In this document: one piece after another, positions 44,022-55,189 of the stretch
Numbering within the stretch: position 1 is the stretch's first letter
Layout of the letters: every line of letters begins with the position of its first letter
Source of the DNA: Isoetes taiwanensis
Lineage: Eukaryota > Streptophyta > Lycopodiopsida > Isoetales > Isoetaceae
Assembly (NCBI GenBank): GCA_021234155.1
Contig: JAJEKV010000011.1
Span: 20,042,677 to 20,106,676, forward strand
DNA length: 64,000 nucleotides
Direction: 5' to 3'
Position numbers and translations under genes: made by a program
The notes under the pieces: generated by a model
Seen by the model: the letters and a program-made list of their open reading frames with translations, nothing else
What the model was told of the DNA's origin: nothing
Database searches by the model: none

Positions 44022-44324
44022 CTACACAAATCGACATGCACGAGCCGATTTCTTGGAGGAGATGACCTTGCCGTCCCATTGCTCCATAAACTGTGGGTAC
44101 TGCTTTACTAAATCCTTCTTAAGTACCCACGTCGCGTCTTCCACTGGCAAGTGTTTCCACTTGACCAAGTATTGGAGGAATTCCGACCTCCTTGTCTTCT
44201 TGAAAGCTTTATCAAGAATCATTTTACGAACTATTTCCAAATTTGCTCCTCCGTCATTTCCAACAACGTTGGAGTGTCCAAGACTTCGATGCGGATTTGG
44301 AGTATGCTTCTTCAACAAACTCAC
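44022..44324 (-). CDS. Chromodomain (minus-strand chromovirus)
   Basis: Reads MSLLKKHTPNPHRSLGHSN, then MILDKAFKKTRRSEFLQYLV and KWKHLPVEDATWVLKKDLVK. It is almost the same as the chromodomain at 30443-30640, including the DATW turn, and has a somewhat longer tail (SSKKSARACRFV). It forms the C-terminus of integrase. Being open, and close to the plus copy, it allows comparison of which residues are conserved in the family. Confidence 0.87.
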   Translation of the reverse strand: MSLLKKHTPNPHRSLGHSNVVGNDGGANLEIVRKMILDKAFKKTRRSEFLQYLVKWKHLPVEDATWVLKKDLVKQYPQFMEQWDGKVISSKKSARACRFV

Positions 44325-44329
44325 GTGGA

Positions 44330-45440
44330 AGACCTTATGAATCTTTAGGTGTCTTTGGCAATTCCAACTTGTAGGATTGATTACCTACTCTCTTGATTAT
44401 TACGAAGGGTCCAGCCCACCTTGGAGCAAGCTTCTTGCAATTGCCAATCCTGAAGCTTCACTGCTTCACCTTTATCTTGAGCCATACATCATCTCCAACT
44501 TTGAACTCTCCTCGATCAGACGATGCTTGTCCATTGATGCTCTTGGACGACTTCTTGCTTGCTAGCGAGATAACCTCGAACTTCTTCCACGAGCTCGGCT
44601 GCATATCGGCCAACATCTGCTGCGAAACTTCTACTTTTGACGGGGTTGTGCCAAGTGTCCGCGGGTTAAACATCGATAGCCATAATTGATCATAAATGGC
44701 GACATTTGGGGCGATTCTGCTTGGTGCTATTGTATGCAAACTCCACCAAGTGAATAAATTCTTCCCACATACTTTGCTTATTCGGACATAGTTTCGTAGC
44801 ATGTCTTCTAAGATCTGTTGGTCCGCTCTGTCGGCCATCCGTCTCGAGGATGATACCGTGCTCATGGATAGCTTGGTCTGAATCGTCGCCAAGAGGTCTT
44901 GCCAAAAGGCACTCATGAACCGGATCCCCTGTTTCGGAGATAATCTCCCTTGGCATGCCATGAAGCCTGAAGATCTCTTTGGTGAAGAGCTTTGCTGTAT
45001 CCATAGCTGTATCTGTGGTCCTGCAAGGCACAAAATGTGCCATCTTCGACAACTTGTCGACCACTACCATCAAGGCATCCTTGCCTCTCGCTGTTCTTGG
45101 GAGTCCTGTGATGAAGTCCATGCTGATTACCTCCCACTTAGCGTTTGGCACCGCTAATGGCTCTAATGCCCCTGGAATTCGAAGCTGCTCCGCCCGCCTT
45201 CTTTGGGCATGGCTGACATTCCTTGATGTAGCGAGCTATTTGCTTCTTCATTCCTGGCCAATAATAGCTGCTGCGCACTTTGAAATATGTTTTCATGAAT
45301 CCCGCATGACCAGCTATTGGGCTGTTGTGCGTGTCATGGAGGATCAACTTCCTTACACCTGATGATTCGGGTACGCACAACTTGTTCTTATGGTATAACA
45401 GGTTGCCTTCCTTCTTATAATGCTTGAAGGCCTCTCTTCT
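44330..45440 (-). pseudogene. Integrase of minus-strand chromovirus
   Basis: The minus strand gives, from 45440 down, FKHYKKEGNLLYHKNKLCVP, the zinc-binding region AGHAGFMKTYFKVRSSYYWP with CQPC, then (frame change near 45140) EVISMDFITGLPRTARGKD, VVDKLSKMAHFVPCRTTD, MPREIISE and a shifted core end (FVHLVEFAY-like at about 44740). The C-terminal segment GEFKVGDDVWLKIKVKQ lies near 44470-44520. All parts align with the plus-strand element. Several frameshifts make it dead. No RT or RNase H of the chromovirus precedes it; upstream of 45440 the sequence is foreign. Confidence 0.82.
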
Positions 45441-45775
45441 AGTGTTGGGGTGGTAAGAATGGGATAGCCTCTCTTCTAGTGTTGGGGTGAAAAGAAGTCC
45501 TAGGTATGGTGGGATCCCATTCCGTAAAGGAAGCCTTGCTTGATCTTGTGCTTGATCTTTTGGTTGTGCCGATGGTTGATGGTTGTGTTTCCTCTCTCGA
45601 GTTTGGTTTTGATTTTTAGGCGGGGGTTTGGGTGGGTTGGTGTATAGGGTGGTTGTGCATTCATTCTTTTTCATGTTAGGCCCTTCCCCCCTCTCCCTTC
45701 CCCTCCCCCTTTTTGGCTTTCTGATGGTGTCATGGTGGTGACCTTGTGGCATTGATCCGATCTTGTAGTACCCTT
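45431..45775 (-). other. Junction segment between chromovirus and Tat-like halves
   Basis: About 330 bp related to neither element. It holds a 41-bp duplication (cctctcttctagtgttggggtg at 45431 and 45471) and a low-complexity basic/proline coding region (TNPPKPPPKNQNQTRERK). One open frame (45950-45138) crosses from Tat linker through this segment into chromovirus integrase. Confidence 0.6.
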
Positions 45776-47003
45776 TTCCCACACTCACCTTGGAATTTTT
45801 AAGCAAAACATCAACCTCATCAAGGTCTTGATCTTTCTTACCATATTTTTTTTTGAGGGGTGGGGCTATGATTTGAGCGGTGATTCCACTACAATGGTGA
45901 AGACACAGCGAGAGAATGCCTACTTGGTTCAGCATGTACATGAGCTTCATTCATGCTTCTAGTTTGCACCACCATGACTTCTTCAGATTTAGGAGCTTCT
46001 GTAGCTTGAATAAATCTTATAGAGGTGCTTGGTTCAACAAATCTCACAGGAGGTTTAGGCTCACGATCTCTTTTCTTTTTTCCTTAGCAAAATATTCCTT
46101 AACAGCACACCTAGCATCAGTATGGCCATCTTCTTTACAAAAAGAACAAACATGACATTCCTTTCCAAAGTGGCCTTTTCTATTACATTTGGGACACACT
46201 TGCCAATAGCAAATTTCTGATGGATGAGAATTCCTATTGCAATGAATACATTCAGGGTAAGTTTTACCTGTTATTGCAGCCTTGAGTTCCACCAATTGTT
46301 TGGTTATTTCTGCTAAAGATTCAGTAACCTTAGATAGATCTGACTTCACCTCTGCAACTTGAGAATTTGCTTCCTCCTCTTTAGATTTCTTCTTTTCTTT
46401 CTGTATGGCATAAACTGGAATAGAAGGGTGATGATCATAATGTGCATCAAGAGCATCGAGGGGGTAAAACGGGTCATGGCTATGGTGAGGAACATGGTGC
46501 TTGTCAGACAAAGTAGAGAGCATCTGAGTTAAGTCAGTAGTTTTGGCAAAAACTTTGTATATAGAATCAAATCCTTCAGCAGCTTGGATCTTGAGCAACG
46601 TCCTTTGGATATCTGGTCTTCTTTCCAGACCATTAATAAAAGCAGTAACTAAAAACAGAGTTGGGATGGTGACTTGTGCTCTTTGACACCTGCTCATAAA
46701 TGTACTAAACCTCTCCTTGTACTGATTCACACTTTCTCCTGCATGTATAGAGAAACCTTGCAACTCATTAACCAAATCTTTTGGAGCAGCTAACTTACCA
46801 AATCTATCCAGAAACTTCTTGACAAGTTCGTCCCATGAAGTGGTACCCATTAGCTTTTCATAAGTTAACCAAGCACCAGCTTCACTTTCTTCTTTGAAAC
46901 ATTTTTCAAATTCTGAGAGCTTGCAGCCCTTCTTGAACCCATAATCCCTGTAATAATCCTCAAATATTCTCAAAAAGTTGTTAGCATTCATCTTTGGAAT
47001 CAA
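45776..47003 (-). CDS. Tat-like gag, intact, plus start of pol linker
   Basis: The frame 47003-46044 (319 aa, ATG start MIPKMNANNFLRIFEDYYRD) is a full Tat-type gag. The capsid part has CKLSEFEKCFKEESEAGAWL, SWDELVKKFLDRFGK, ESVNQYKERFSTFMSRCQ and FINGLERRPDIQRTLLKIQ. An acidic/basic linker follows, and then the knuckles CPKCNRKGHFGKEC and CSFCKEDGHTDARC. It is the same arrangement as the broken gag at 6450-7383, but here it is uninterrupted. Beyond the stop, shifted frames give VVQTRSMNE and KKDQDLDEVDVLLKNSKVSV, the linker before protease, and homology ends at about 45776, where the junction begins. Protease, RT and integrase are absent. Confidence 0.88.
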
Positions 47004-47186
47004 AAAGTAGGCAAAGGAACAGGAACATTCAGCTCAAATTGGTATGGCATGTTTTGGAGCAGGCTAGTTGAGGAACTTGAATTCAATGGCCTTTCTCTAC
47101 AATGATCTGATGCATCAATATCTTCTAATGGTTCTTGTTCTGCTGGAAATTTTTGCTTTGGAGCCATGAGTTCTGAAATCCAGGAA

Positions 47187-47205
47187 GATCTCGGTAGGAC
47201 CTACA
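47187..47205 (-). other. Candidate primer binding site of minus Tat-like element
   Basis: Minus-strand TGTAGGTCCTACCGAGATC starts 3 bp after the LTR end CAACA, the same spacing and core as at 6221 in the complete element. Confidence 0.45.
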
Positions 47206-47208
47206 AGA

Positions 47209-49100
47209 TGTTGACCCCCAACCTGGCTAGAGAGTCAAACACAAGAAGCCAACTTGAGTTTTTACTCAAGTTGGGGTTAGAACCTCCAGATCACTTAAGG
47301 TGATCAGTCTACACAAGAATTTCTCAAAGGAAAAGCTCAGTTACCAAGTATTCATACCTTTCCCAATTCTAGAATATGGAGCCCTTACTCAAACCGATGT
47401 AGCTCTCATAGGCAGATTGATTTCCAAGGTCAAATGATTGTGACTTGTACATAAAAGTTATAGGCAAGCAAGGGTGAAAACCTTGACCAAGTCTGAATTT
47501 TAATCTGCAAGATATTCGATCTCAAAGTTGGGTCAAATTTTGGTCAATATCAGTCAAAACTACAAACAGATCTCAGAGTTTTGTAACTTGAGTTGCATAT
47601 AGAATTTTGAAGAGATTCCAAAACTAAGGTGCAGTATAGGTCCCAAAGGTGAGGGGCATGCAATCAAATCATAATTTGGATCACTAAAACTATTCTTTTT
47701 GGCACTGTTTTATGAATATCAGTCTAAAATTGTATCAGACAGAATGCAAAAAATGGTAACTTGAGTTTGGAATGGATTTCTTTCGAAATTTTTGTGCAGA
47801 CAGGTGCAAATATGATGAGAAAGGAAGTGCAAATAGTCATATGCAAGAAAAAATGAAGGGATACTTCAATGTAAAAATGTTTGTGATGCAAAAATCCTAA
47901 AGGATCATGACAGTCAACTTTTTAAATACTTGGCAGGCAATTTTCATTGATATGAAGGTAGTACAAGGTGAATAAGAGTCTCAGGATCATAGATCAATCA
48001 TCAAGATCGCTTAGGAGGTCAATAAATAATATCAAATCAAGAGTATAAGTCCAATTTTCTCAAATCGAACTGTGGAACACTCAGATACTTCATGAACGTC
48101 TTCAGATCATGCTCAACATGTATCAATGTTGAGGTTTGATGCGTCTGGGCCTTCAAAAATCTTCTGTCATTGTTTTCCCAGTATATATGTTTAGGTTTAA
48201 CGGTTCCAGCATCTTAGTGCTTAAATTTAGGCTTGATAGGATGCTTAAGGGTGGGAATACAGAAATAGATAGTTTTCAGAGCTTAATGATTCCATTCCGG
48301 CGTGATTCGAGCAGGTTCCGAAATTAGGGTTCTTCGAGGGTATTTTTCCAGGAATTTCGCGATACGATGGCCGTATTTTTTGGGGTATAAACTGAGAATA
48401 TGCTCTATTTATCGATTTTGAGAAGCTAGGCCATGGTTCCAAAGGTACCCAAAAAATAATTATAAGCTTCTACTCATTTGGGTCTATGGTAACCCTAATT
48501 TCTTGGGGAATATTCTAGGTAGGTATCATAAATGGAATATTCCATGGGGAATATTTGGGTGGCATGGGTACTTAGGGCTCAATGGTAAAAGAAGCAAGGA
48601 GGTATAAGAGCTTGTAAAAAAGAATTAGGCTAAGGGCATTTGCAAAGGTGTGATATGGGAAATGAAAATAAGGCAAAGAGACATGAAATGGGTAGGACAT
48701 CCCATGGGGGAAATAAAATGTATTAAGAAAGGACTTAGGCAAGGCAAAATATGATTTGCAAAAGGCGAGCAAGGAAGAATATAAGTGTGAGGGAAAATGG
48801 CTGGGGGAAATCCAAAAAGGAAGGTGAGAATATGGTATGGGGGGTAGGCAAAAAATGGTTAAGGGATGGAACCAAATACCATGGGATCTTCCAAACTCTA
48901 ACTTCCAATCTTCAAAAAGCATCTTCCAATCTTCTTTAACCCAGCACCTCTTTGATTAGCTTTGACCTCAAATGAAGTATTCCTTGACCTTGAAGATAAA
49001 TATCCTTTAACCTTCATACCAATGTTGACTACCAAGTCCTCTTTTGACTTAGCTTTCCTAACTTTAACAAATGAATTAGAATTCCTAACTTGAGTTAAGT
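47209..49100 (-). repeat. 5' LTR of minus Tat-like element, right edge uncertain
   Basis: The LTR end on the minus strand (GGGGGTCAACA) at 47209 is adjacent to the primer site. The last 100 bp resemble the end of the complete Tat LTR (atctggaggt.cta, then ccaggttgggggtcaaca against ccaggaataccctcaaca). A perfect hairpin arm, aacttgagtttttactcaagtt, lies at 47263-47284. I could not locate the other end or a target duplication; 49.1 kb is where a plus-strand zinc-knuckle frame begins. Confidence 0.55.
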
Positions 49101-49139
49101 ATTAGAATTTCCTAACTTTAGCCAAGTATTAGAATTCCA

Positions 49140-49860
49140 TAACTTGAAAGCAGCTAAAGTTGAAGCTTGCAGCTATTGCAATTTAATAGGGCACAAAGTC
49201 GGTGAATGCCAAGTACTAGAGTACTGTAAGTTGCATAATTTATGCACCTACTGCAAGATGCAGGGTCATTCAATATAAGAGTGTTAGCAGTCCAATGATT
49301 TTCACAGGGATTTTCATGAGCATCAGAAGCACATATTAGTTTCAGATATTAATATAAGATGTGAAGAAGTGTTAAGGCTAGAACTAGCAACAGTTGCACA
49401 TGAAGTATGTTTTGAACAAGACTCGCTAGCTGATACTCATTTGATGCAAGAATATAATTTCTCAGACCTTTTAGCAAGTGATTTACAGACTAAAGGAGCC
49501 AAAGTGGGAGATGTTAAATAGAAGCAGCATGAAGCACATTATGTTGAGGAAGATATACAGCTCTATACTGCTCCAATAGAAACTTCTCAATTATTGCCCT
49601 TTTTGCAAATTGACCTATTAGAATTAAGAAAGAATTATGCAGAATTCAATATGTGCAGAAGAATCAGAGGTAAACTTTGATCTTGAATGTTTGTTTGAAG
49701 AAGTAATACAGGAAAAGGAAAGCATTCTATTAGTGAAGGAAGATTTTAAGCAACAAACAGAGTTTGGATATAAGGCTTGTGAAAAAGAAATCTTGCATGT
49801 AAGCTGGATGCTACAAATAAGTTCAAAAAGTCAGTAAAGAGATTGGAAAACATGGTTCCA
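49140..49860 (+). pseudogene. Gag-like double zinc-knuckle fragment
   Basis: The plus strand reads CSYCNLIGHKVGEC and CTYCKMQGHSI*EC, two CX2CX4HX4C knuckles 14 residues apart, with a stop inside the second. An acidic region follows (CEEVLRLELATVAHEVC, EDIQLYTAPIETSQLLPF) with a second stop, and the frame is lost near 49676. It could be the end of a retrotransposon gag or a LINE ORF1. The knuckle spacing differs from both gags in this window. The downstream region 50015-50613 has long open frames with hydrophobic, proline-rich composition and no recognised domain, so I leave it uncalled. Confidence 0.55.
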
Positions 49861-51082
49861 GAGGAGGAAGAAATAAAGCAAAACATTATGCCTGCGCAGG
49901 TGGAATGTGAAGAACCGAAGGTACTGTTACATTTTGGCTTTGCAATTTTCTTTCAAGATGCACTGGATAGGAAACACATGAATTTTGTAGCAGAAAAGAA
50001 GTGCATATAAGCCATTGATCTACCTTATCCCAGTTCTCCGAATATTTCTAACACCATTCCTAGTCCTTTATCTTCTGCCATCTTCTTTGCAAACACCATA
50101 TCCATACCTGAACCATTATCTTCTGCTAAAGCCAACTCTGAATTCATTGCTGCCAACAATTACTTTTCTCTCGCCATTTTATTACCTGGCCATAAGTTAC
50201 CAAGATTTAATCTATTGTCCAGTTATGCAATCATTGAGCATTTTTCCATGTCTCCTGATCAACCCGTTGTTTTATCAGCCGATTCACCTTTTATCCCTAT
50301 GCAAAAACAACCTCCTCCTTCTGCTAAAACAAACCCTTATTCTGAACATATTTTTTCTATCCCAGTCATTAGCTATTGCCCATCAAAGCCCATGCTCTGC
50401 CTCAAAATCATTTTTACTGAACAAAGTTTTGGGTTATTGTTCGATCCTTCGCCTGCTACAGAAATTTCTGTCACATCATTAAAAGATTACCCTGAGGCCT
50501 TGCTTTCATTCCAAATTTGTCTGCAAACATTGCTCTTGCATTTCATCCAAGCTAGTACTTCGTTTTTGCTTCTGTATGCTCTATACACCATCTCTAATAC
50601 TGGAATTGGATGATCTGATAAACCTAATTGTTGGCTGAGGGGACCAGCCTGTGTTTGTTTGGGCCTATGTTGGCCGCTGGCCAACATTCTGAATTCATTT
50701 AGTTTCTTTCCTTTTTTCTATATCTAATGTCCCGTTGTCAACATTAGTCCACATTCTCTATTTAAACCTTCTAAAGATTTTGCCTTGCTATTGCTTTTCG
50801 ACATGAAATTTATTGTCCTATGTTGTTCCCATATTTGCCCTTGTGCTCCTTTTCCAATGGCTTATCATGTTGACGTGCACCGTCCAATTTTGTGATGCCA
50901 AGAAAAGAAGGAAATTTATGAAGATTTGAAAGTCGGTGAAGCGCTGTGATTGGACCGAGGTAGAAAGATTTCGGTGCAAGGCAAGCATAAAAAGGAGATT
51001 TTTGCAAGTAGAAAAAACACAGGCCGTTTGCAAGACAGTCGCTTGCACAGCTTTGTCATGATGCCAGAAATTCTTATTGTAT

Positions 51083-52250
51083 TTATAGATTTTTTTTGAA
51101 GAACGTATTTTACTTCATATTATACACTCAAAATATTACAAAGTACTTCCAGAAGTAAGAAATGTCCCTGAAGCATCAATCACTTTTAGATGATCACTCC
51201 ATATTGGAAGTTTAATACGCTCAGGCCAATTAGAGATCTGAAAGCAATTATACAACTTCTTACAAATTTCTTGAAGCACCATCTGAGAAGAAATATGCTT
51301 ATCATAAAAGACCTTTCTTCGCCTTCGCTTCCATACACTCTATATTAGCCAAGACTTTGCCATGTGAAATGCAATCCTTTTAGAAGCAGTCCACTGATTT
51401 GGATAAATACTCAAAAGAAAGTGCTGACTATCCAAAGATACTCCAAAAAGAGAATGCAGCCAGGGCCTAAGACTACTCAGCTCTGCACACAAATATAAAC
51501 AGTGCTCCAATGTTTCAATGCACCGCTCACACATTGGGCAAAGTGGGCTTACTCCCGGCTTAGAGCGATGAACCATCTCATTAACTCTCAAAGAGCGACG
51601 AATCACCTGCCAAAGTAGAACATTTACCTTTGGAGGATTATATTTAGACCAAACAAGGTTCCAGATGGATTGCCATTGAGAAGGCAAAGTCTGTAAGTGC
51701 CATTTTCGGGAAGGTGGTAAACTACTGGAGGAGATAAGCAATCTATAGCATGAACTTACTAGCTTCTTGCCTTCTTTAATACCTTGAACAAAGTTCCAGC
51801 ATCTCTTGTCACCAACCTTCTTAATTAAAGGAAGAGCACTTGCTACATAAGCCCATATACTGATATCTTTATCCAACAACCCATATTTCTCCTGAAACCA
51901 TTGCCAAGGAGCAATGTCAATACCAAAATACCACTGTTCAATAGAAATAATATCTGCTCTCCTCCACCTCGCTTGGGAATGCGCATGCATAAATTCTACA
52001 ACTGGGTGTAGTTGTCCATGAGTGTACAAAGGCAACCACAGAAAGGGGGAAGATGCCTGGAGACAAGCTTCCCAATCAAATGTAATCACCTTCTGGACTA
52101 CCTTCCAGGCCCGAAGCAAGCCTTTCAGTACTGGAGAGGCATGTGAATAAGCTTTCAATGGATATAACAATGCCCAAGGGAGCTCAATTCTCACACCTCG
52201 CTTATGGAAAACCATACACTTCTTTACTGATTGTTTAAGTAACTTCATAC
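51083..52250 (-). mobile_element. 5'-truncated LINE, RT C-terminal region
   Basis: The minus-strand frame 52248-51340 carries the plant LINE C-terminal region with the zinc-binding RT domain (zf-RVT): SIWNLVWSKYNPPKVNVLLW, then RSLRVNEMVHRS, CPMCERCIETLEHCLYLC. Upstream of it are SYRLLISSSS and the thumb-like ASALPLIKKVGDKRCWNF. After the stop there is a short 3' untranslated part ending TTCTTCAAAAAAAATC (51083-51100 on the plus strand as T8). The RT palm is missing, so it is 5'-truncated at about 52250. It differs from the two microsatellite-tailed LINEs in this window and has a poly(A)-type end shared with 57122. Confidence 0.8.
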
Positions 52251-52259
52251 CTGGTGAGA

Positions 52260-53454
52260 CTTAAAGAGATTTGTTTGCCCTTGTTATATTCCGATTGAAG
52301 TTGCCCTAGAACTTTTGTTGTATTTGTTAGATTGTCTATAATAGTTAGATTTGGTGGCTCAGAGACATCAAATTCACTAATATATTCTGCCAAAATAAAA
52401 ATCGTATGCTCCTGTCAAATCGTTTGTCACATTTCATTTGCATTTTTTACTGCTTTGCACAAGGGCTTGAATTGTGCCTTCAAACAATTTTGGAGGTTCT
52501 TACCATTATTTAGAACTCCAAATCGTGTGTTGGCCCAGAACCAGGCTGAGGCCAAACACATACCTGGTTGCTTAGTGGCAGGACTAAAAGGAAACGACTG
52601 TTGTGAGGCTCCTGTTTTTACAGAAGGGCCTTGCATTAAATTATGCTACAGAAATTAAGTGGCATTTGGGTTTGCATCAGCCGATTGAGCGGTTTTTTCA
52701 GTGTTGCTAGTCTAGGTTGTATTTCTACACATTCTATCTATGCCTACCAATCCCAGCTAGGTGAGTTCATGGGTAAGGAATGGTGTAACAACAGTGGAAG
52801 GATTTGGTCATGGAAGCCAGGGTACGGGAGAACTTTGCTCATTAGAGTTCTTGGAGGTGTCGTGGAGGTGCCAATGAGAATCTTGAAAGGTAGAGTATGT
52901 GGACAGGTGATCTATAGCAGTTCACGGGCTGAGAAGTTGAGTGCTGCAGGCCCCTATTGTAGGAAGAAGGTTAATACCTATAGTACTGCAGAAGATGGGG
53001 GCCAAGTTAACGCTTTGGCTATTCCTACTTTGTTCCAGTTTACTAGCTACTTTTGGATATGAGCTTTATGGGATCATATGTCTAGGGTTATCGACCTTTC
53101 TTTCAGCTAGGGTTGCATTATTTCTCCTCTGTGAGGTTAGGGCATTACAGATGCTAAAACTGTTTATATCTGGTGAGTTCTTATAATTAATTATCAGGCC
53201 TATTGTGGAGCCTCTGTAATAAGGTCATAGACCTACTATATAAAAATTTTGGTCTAGGAAATTAGTCCTCTCTCCTGTAGTATCCTATGGAGAAGAAGTT
53301 GAGAGAGGATCTATGAGTACTAGGCCCAGAATCTGGACTACTTTCCATGGATTAGAGAAGTGGTAGTAGCTCTGGATTCGATTGTATGTGTATGTAAATT
53401 TATTTATCTTTTGAATACAATACAGATCTATCTTGCTGGCAAAAAAAAAAAAAA
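52260..53454 (+). mobile_element. Retroposed sequence with poly(A) end
   Basis: The segment ends with an A14 tract at 53441-53454, preceded by AT-rich 3'-end sequence (aatttatttatcttttgaata). The frame 52643-53062 (139 aa, GEFMGKEWCNNSGRIWSWKP) has no domain I recognise. The 5' border is unclear; I placed it at the end of the LINE. It could be a processed transcript or the end of a further retroelement. Confidence 0.4.
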
Positions 53455-53469
53455 TTGTGTTTAATTCTA

Positions 53470-54370
53470 CAATCCAAGAACTTATCTCTTCTCTCCAAAT
53501 ACGTCACAAACTTGGCAATCTTTACCATCCTCAAGGTAATGGTCTAGCTGAAAGCACTAACGAGACTGCAATAAGCTTTGTGATACAACTGCAAAGAAAA
53601 ATTTAAGAGCTGGATACTTTTGGCCTAGTTTATTTAAGGATGTATATGAAGTAGTGAAAAGTTGAGTTGTCATAAGTGCCAAATATTTAGAAAAAAGTTT
53701 TATGTCCAGCACTATACCTGGAACGATGTTTTCATGAAAAGACCTTGCAGTTGTAAGAGTTCTTGCTTGTCTTAGTGGTACTGCTTCTGCCTACTTTGTA
53801 AAGTAGTTAGTTGCCACTAGTATATATTTGGTGTTCCCTTGAAGAAGTAGGGAAGATAGGTCCTATATAATCCAGACCCCATAGCTGAAAAGGGCCAGAA
53901 GAAGTTATAGCAGTGAATGGATGCCTCACGACGAGATTGGAAAACCAGATTGCCTATTGTCCGATGGGCATACAAAACTACTTATAAGGCCACGGGATAT
54001 ACGTCAATCAAGTTGGTAATGTAGGCAAGAAGCTATTTTACCATTTGAATTCATCCTCCCAAGAATTCAATTGACAACAACATGAAGTCGGTGGCACTTC
54101 AAGAATGTGTTCATCAATTACAACAATTAGATGATGTCCACAGAGATGCGTATCCGAGTTCTCGCCGAAAATTAAAAAACACGTTAAAAGATGGCATGAT
54201 CACAACATAAAAAAGAAACTTTTTCAAGATGGCGATCAAGTAGTTCTCTATGATTCTCGCTTCAAGCGATTTCATGGGAAAATAAAATTTCAATGGCATG
54301 GATTTTATGAGGTTACATAAATTATAAAACCAGGTGTCTTCTAGCTACAATGTCTGAAATGGCACATGTA
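53470..54370. pseudogene. Scrambled Ty3/gypsy integrase
   Basis: Four integrase pieces lie out of order. On plus: core end LYHPQGNGLAESTNE (53515-53565), followed directly by N-terminal zinc-region NLRAGYFWPSLFKDVYEVVK (53600-53660). On minus: core start LWGLDYIGPIFPTSS and YILVATNYFTK (53910-53780). On plus again: C-terminal part WAYKTTYKATGYTS (53965-54005) and QDGDQVVLYDSRFKRFHG (54225-54280). Residues match Tat-type integrases. Local inversion and shuffling of one decayed copy, or several insertions, are both possible. Confidence 0.65.
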
Positions 54371-55189
54371 ATGGACCCAGCCAGTTTGGGCATGCTAAAC
54401 TATGGGTTTATTCCAATTTTCAATGTTTGAGCATTGGGATATAGGTTAAATATCAGAGCACATATTTGTACGTAGTTAATATATACTTTATTGAAGAATA
54501 CATACTTTATATTGGCCTCATACTAAATTGTGCATTTTTAGAGCCATAAATAGCCTTTAGTTCAAGTTTAGACTGCTTTAAACTTAGATTGCTCTGAATT
54601 TAGTTTGCTTGAAGAATAGACTGTAGCTGTCTATAAAAGGCCCAAGAGTGGCCTTTTCCCTTTCTGCAAAGCAGAAATTGAGAGCAAAGGAGGAGCACCA
54701 GTCTCCCACAGCGGGAGGACAACATACTACCTTCTGAAGAACCCGAACTTGCAACTTCAACGACCGGGTGGCCTCTGGGATAACCCAGATCTATATTGCT
54801 CCTGCATTTCCGTAGGAACAATATCTGATGGGTCCAGGCTAGAGGAGTTTCTGATCGGGTCAAAAGAAAGAGACAAAAGTAGGTGAAGTAATTTAGGAAC
54901 AAACAATTACTCTTCCATTGTTTCCAACACATCTGAAATTCTAAGGAGAATATATTTTGGCTGACACCTGTGTGATATCCTGTGTGACACCTGTGTCATA
55001 TCCTCACAATTGATCAATCCAATGGGAATGGCAATCCGATCTCTCTTGGTTAATTTCGGTTCTAACTAAAGGTATTTTTCCACTGTTCTCATTCCCCCCT
55101 TTCTGTTGTTCAATTTTTTGCATCAACTTTTGTTGGTTCACCCTGAACTTTCTGCAAGGTCTCTAATTGTCCGAAAAACCCTAAACATT
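54371..55189 (+). other. Possible LTR remnant with TATA box
   Basis: A TATAAAAGG box (54632-54640) is followed by cccaagagtggcc, and downstream by a region that looks like a transcript leader. A direct repeat, tgtgatatcctgtgtgac / acctgtgtcatatcctc, sits at 54970-55003. It could be the LTR of the shuffled element or a LINE promoter. No gene is seen. Confidence 0.3.

Noticed and set aside
51060-52340. Target duplication around the minus-strand LINE (ttgtatttatagatt / ttgtatttgttagatt)
   Set aside because: The match is imperfect and AT-rich, and the right copy lies about 70 bp beyond the LINE edge.
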